From an uncultured Prevotellaceae bacterium (lineage in GTDB: Bacteria > Bacteroidota > Bacteroidia > Bacteroidales > Bacteroidaceae): a DNA stretch of 8,015 nt. The notes beneath the pieces are model-generated. The model had not been told where the DNA came from, did not search any database, and saw nothing but the letters and a program-made list of their open reading frames with translations. How positions within the stretch are numbered: the first letter of the stretch is position 1; the number at the start of each line of letters is the position of its first letter. The position numbers and the translations under genes are program-made. The stretch is taken from positions 1 through 8,015 of the forward strand of contig CAMJIA010000066.1 of assembly GCA_946405695.1 (NCBI GenBank), written 5' to 3'. Positions 6,906-8,015 of this stretch are shown here, in pieces.

Positions 6906-7916
6906 CTAAAGTATAGGCCAACCATCCGCTGTCCAACGGATAAGACGCTGTATCAGGATGCTGGCACCCTTATGCTCGATGCTGTAACCATGACAGATGA
7001 AGATATCCTCGTTGCCCAAATGATAGACAGCACAATGGCCAGCAGCCTCGAACTGTTTCTTGTCGCCCTCAATGAAGAGCGTGCCTCCACCCTCGCGCAT
7101 GTCGACACCGTTGCGGTCGAGGTAAGGGCCATCAACCGTTTTGGAGCGCCCCACCGCAACACGGTAGTTGCTCTGGGCACCACGACAGCAGTAGTCCCAC
7201 GCCACAAAGAGGTAATACCAACCTCCATGCTTGAAGATGAAGGGGGCCTCAATAGCATTGGTACCCGCAAACTTGGACGTAGGATTGTCAGGCTGATTCT
7301 CGGCATTGGGAGCATAGCGACGGGCAATGGTGCGGGGACGTTCACCCTTGGCAACATGCATCGTCGTGTCCAGGCGAATCATTTGGATGCCATCCCAGAA
7401 GGAGCCCCACGTCATCCAGGGCTGGTCGTTGTCATCGATGACAAAGCACGGGTCAATAGCATTCCACTGGTCACGACCTTCACGAGAGGCAACGATGCAT
7501 CCCTCATCATTCCAGACGGGGGCAGAGAGCGACGGTGTGCTCAGTAGTCCGATGGCGGAACCATTCTTACCAAATGTAGAACAGCTATAGCCCATCCACC
7601 AGCGGTTGTGCCAGCGGATAACGTCCGGTGCCCACACATGAGACTTGAAACCTGGAACCGAATCGCGTGTCCACTGCGGCATCACCGTCATCACTGGTGT
7701 AGGGTCTACCGTCCACGTCTTGCGGTCGCGAGATGTCAGATGCTGGATGCCGATACCCGTACAGTAGAGGTGATAGGTGCTGTCCTCATAAGCCATCACA
7801 GGGTCGTGCACCATCGGTGTGTCGGTAGAGAAAGGCACCCGTTTTTTCGACGCAGGTTGTGCGGTGGCAGTCAGCACCGCCACCACACAACACAACATCA
7901 GATTTGTTTTAGTCAT
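6906..7916 (-). CDS. Secreted GH43 endo-1,5-alpha-L-arabinanase-like protein
   Basis: A single-domain GH43 enzyme expected to cut the alpha-1,5 backbone of arabinan internally. The 336-residue product has a signal peptide (cleavage near ATA-Q, after A19) and then only the five-bladed propeller, normal for arabinanases. The triad is visible: base D38 in VHDPVMAYED, pKa modulator D155 in WNAIDPCFVIDD and acid E223 in NAIEAPFIFKHG. YCCRGAQSNYRVAVGRS at 242-258 is a hallmark of the arabinanase branch, and H294 in AAGHCAV fits the histidine that binds the central metal ion. Cys9 and Cys10 lie within the signal peptide core and do not make a convincing lipobox, so a periplasmic soluble enzyme is likely. 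The ATG at 7916 lies 11 bases after the preceding gene's stop, with an A-rich leader and no Shine-Dalgarno sequence. An exo-acting arabinofuranosidase or arabinanase remains possible. Confidence 0.9.
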   Translation of the reverse strand: MTKTNLMLCCVVAVLTATAQPASKKRVPFSTDTPMVHDPVMAYEDSTYHLYCTGIGIQHLTSRDRKTWTVDPTPVMTVMPQWTRDSVPGFKSHVWAPDVIRWHNRWWMGYSCSTFGKNGSAIGLLSTPSLSAPVWNDEGCIVASREGRDQWNAIDPCFVIDDNDQPWMTWGSFWDGIQMIRLDTTMHVAKGERPRTIARRYAPNAENQPDNPTSKFAGTNAIEAPFIFKHGGWYYLFVAWDYCCRGAQSNYRVAVGRSKTVDGPYLDRNGVDMREGGGTLFIEGDKKQFEAAGHCAVYHLGNEDIFICHGYSIEHKGASILIQRLIRWTADGWPIL

Positions 7917-7927
7917 TGTAGTTTTTA

Positions 7928-8015
7928 TTATTCAGTCACCTTGTAGCCCCAGACAGTAACACCTGTTGCCTGGTTCAGACAAGTGAAGGCGGGTACCTGC
8001 TTGTTGGTGGGCTCT
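7928..8015 (-). CDS. C-terminal end of an unidentified upstream gene, 5' part beyond window
   Basis: One frame reads 28 codons from the right edge to a double stop (TAA at 7930-7928, then TAA at 7927-7925). It ends in the residues ATGVTVWGYKVTE, which look like edge strands of a beta-rich protein. The other two frames either give an unlikely Cys/Arg-rich peptide or stop early. The 11-base gap to the arabinanase-like gene argues that it is the preceding gene of the same operon. In related loci this position can hold a surface glycan-binding protein or another glycoside hydrolase; too little is visible to choose. Confidence 0.65.
   Translation of the reverse strand, partial: EPTNKQVPAFTCLNQATGVTVWGYKVTE

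Noticed and set aside
7860..7916. Lipoprotein signal on the arabinanase-like protein (LMLC at residues 6-9)
   Set aside because: The cysteine comes too early, with almost no hydrophobic region before it; a type I cleavage site after ATA fits better.

Overview
The window looks like a chromosomal segment from the Bacteroidales, most likely Prevotella or a close relative. Four things point there. NuoC and NuoD are fused into one protein. Promoters carry the Bacteroidetes -7 pattern TAnnTTTG (three copies seen). Most genes lack a Shine-Dalgarno sequence. Secreted GH43 and GH51 enzymes sit side by side, as in polysaccharide utilisation loci. The genus is an inference from protein character, not from a search. 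Every gene I accept is on the minus strand, so the text follows transcription from high to low coordinates.

Region 1 (8015 to 2701) is the end of a plant-polysaccharide operon. It holds the last 28 codons of an unidentified protein, a secreted GH43 resembling endo-1,5-alpha-L-arabinanases, a larger secreted GH43 with two C-terminal accessory domains, and, after an 82-base gap with its own promoter, a secreted GH51 alpha-L-arabinofuranosidase. The first three genes are spaced 11 and 12 bases apart. Together they suit endo-cleavage of arabinan followed by release of arabinose (possibly also xylose) from oligosaccharides. No SusC/SusD pair or regulator of the locus is in view.

Region 2 (2700 to 2205) is AT-rich and holds one 70-residue helix-turn-helix protein with its own promoter and a clear intrinsic terminator. 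It is separate from both neighbouring operons.

Region 3 (2204 to 1) is the start of the respiratory complex I operon: promoter, nuoA, nuoB and the fused nuoCD, which runs off the left edge. The genes overlap by 10 and 4 bases, and nuoB and nuoCD have strong Shine-Dalgarno sequences inside the preceding gene. A 7-base tandem repeat of about 4.6 units lies directly upstream of the nuoA -7 element and covers the place where the -33 element should be.

No stretch over 300 bases lacks a gene. I saw no tRNA, rRNA, insertion sequence, CRISPR array or attachment site. I found no convincing evidence of an undescribed system. The items most worth a second look are the repeat at the nuoA promoter, the trefoil-like C-terminal domain of the large GH43, and the solitary small DNA-binding protein.
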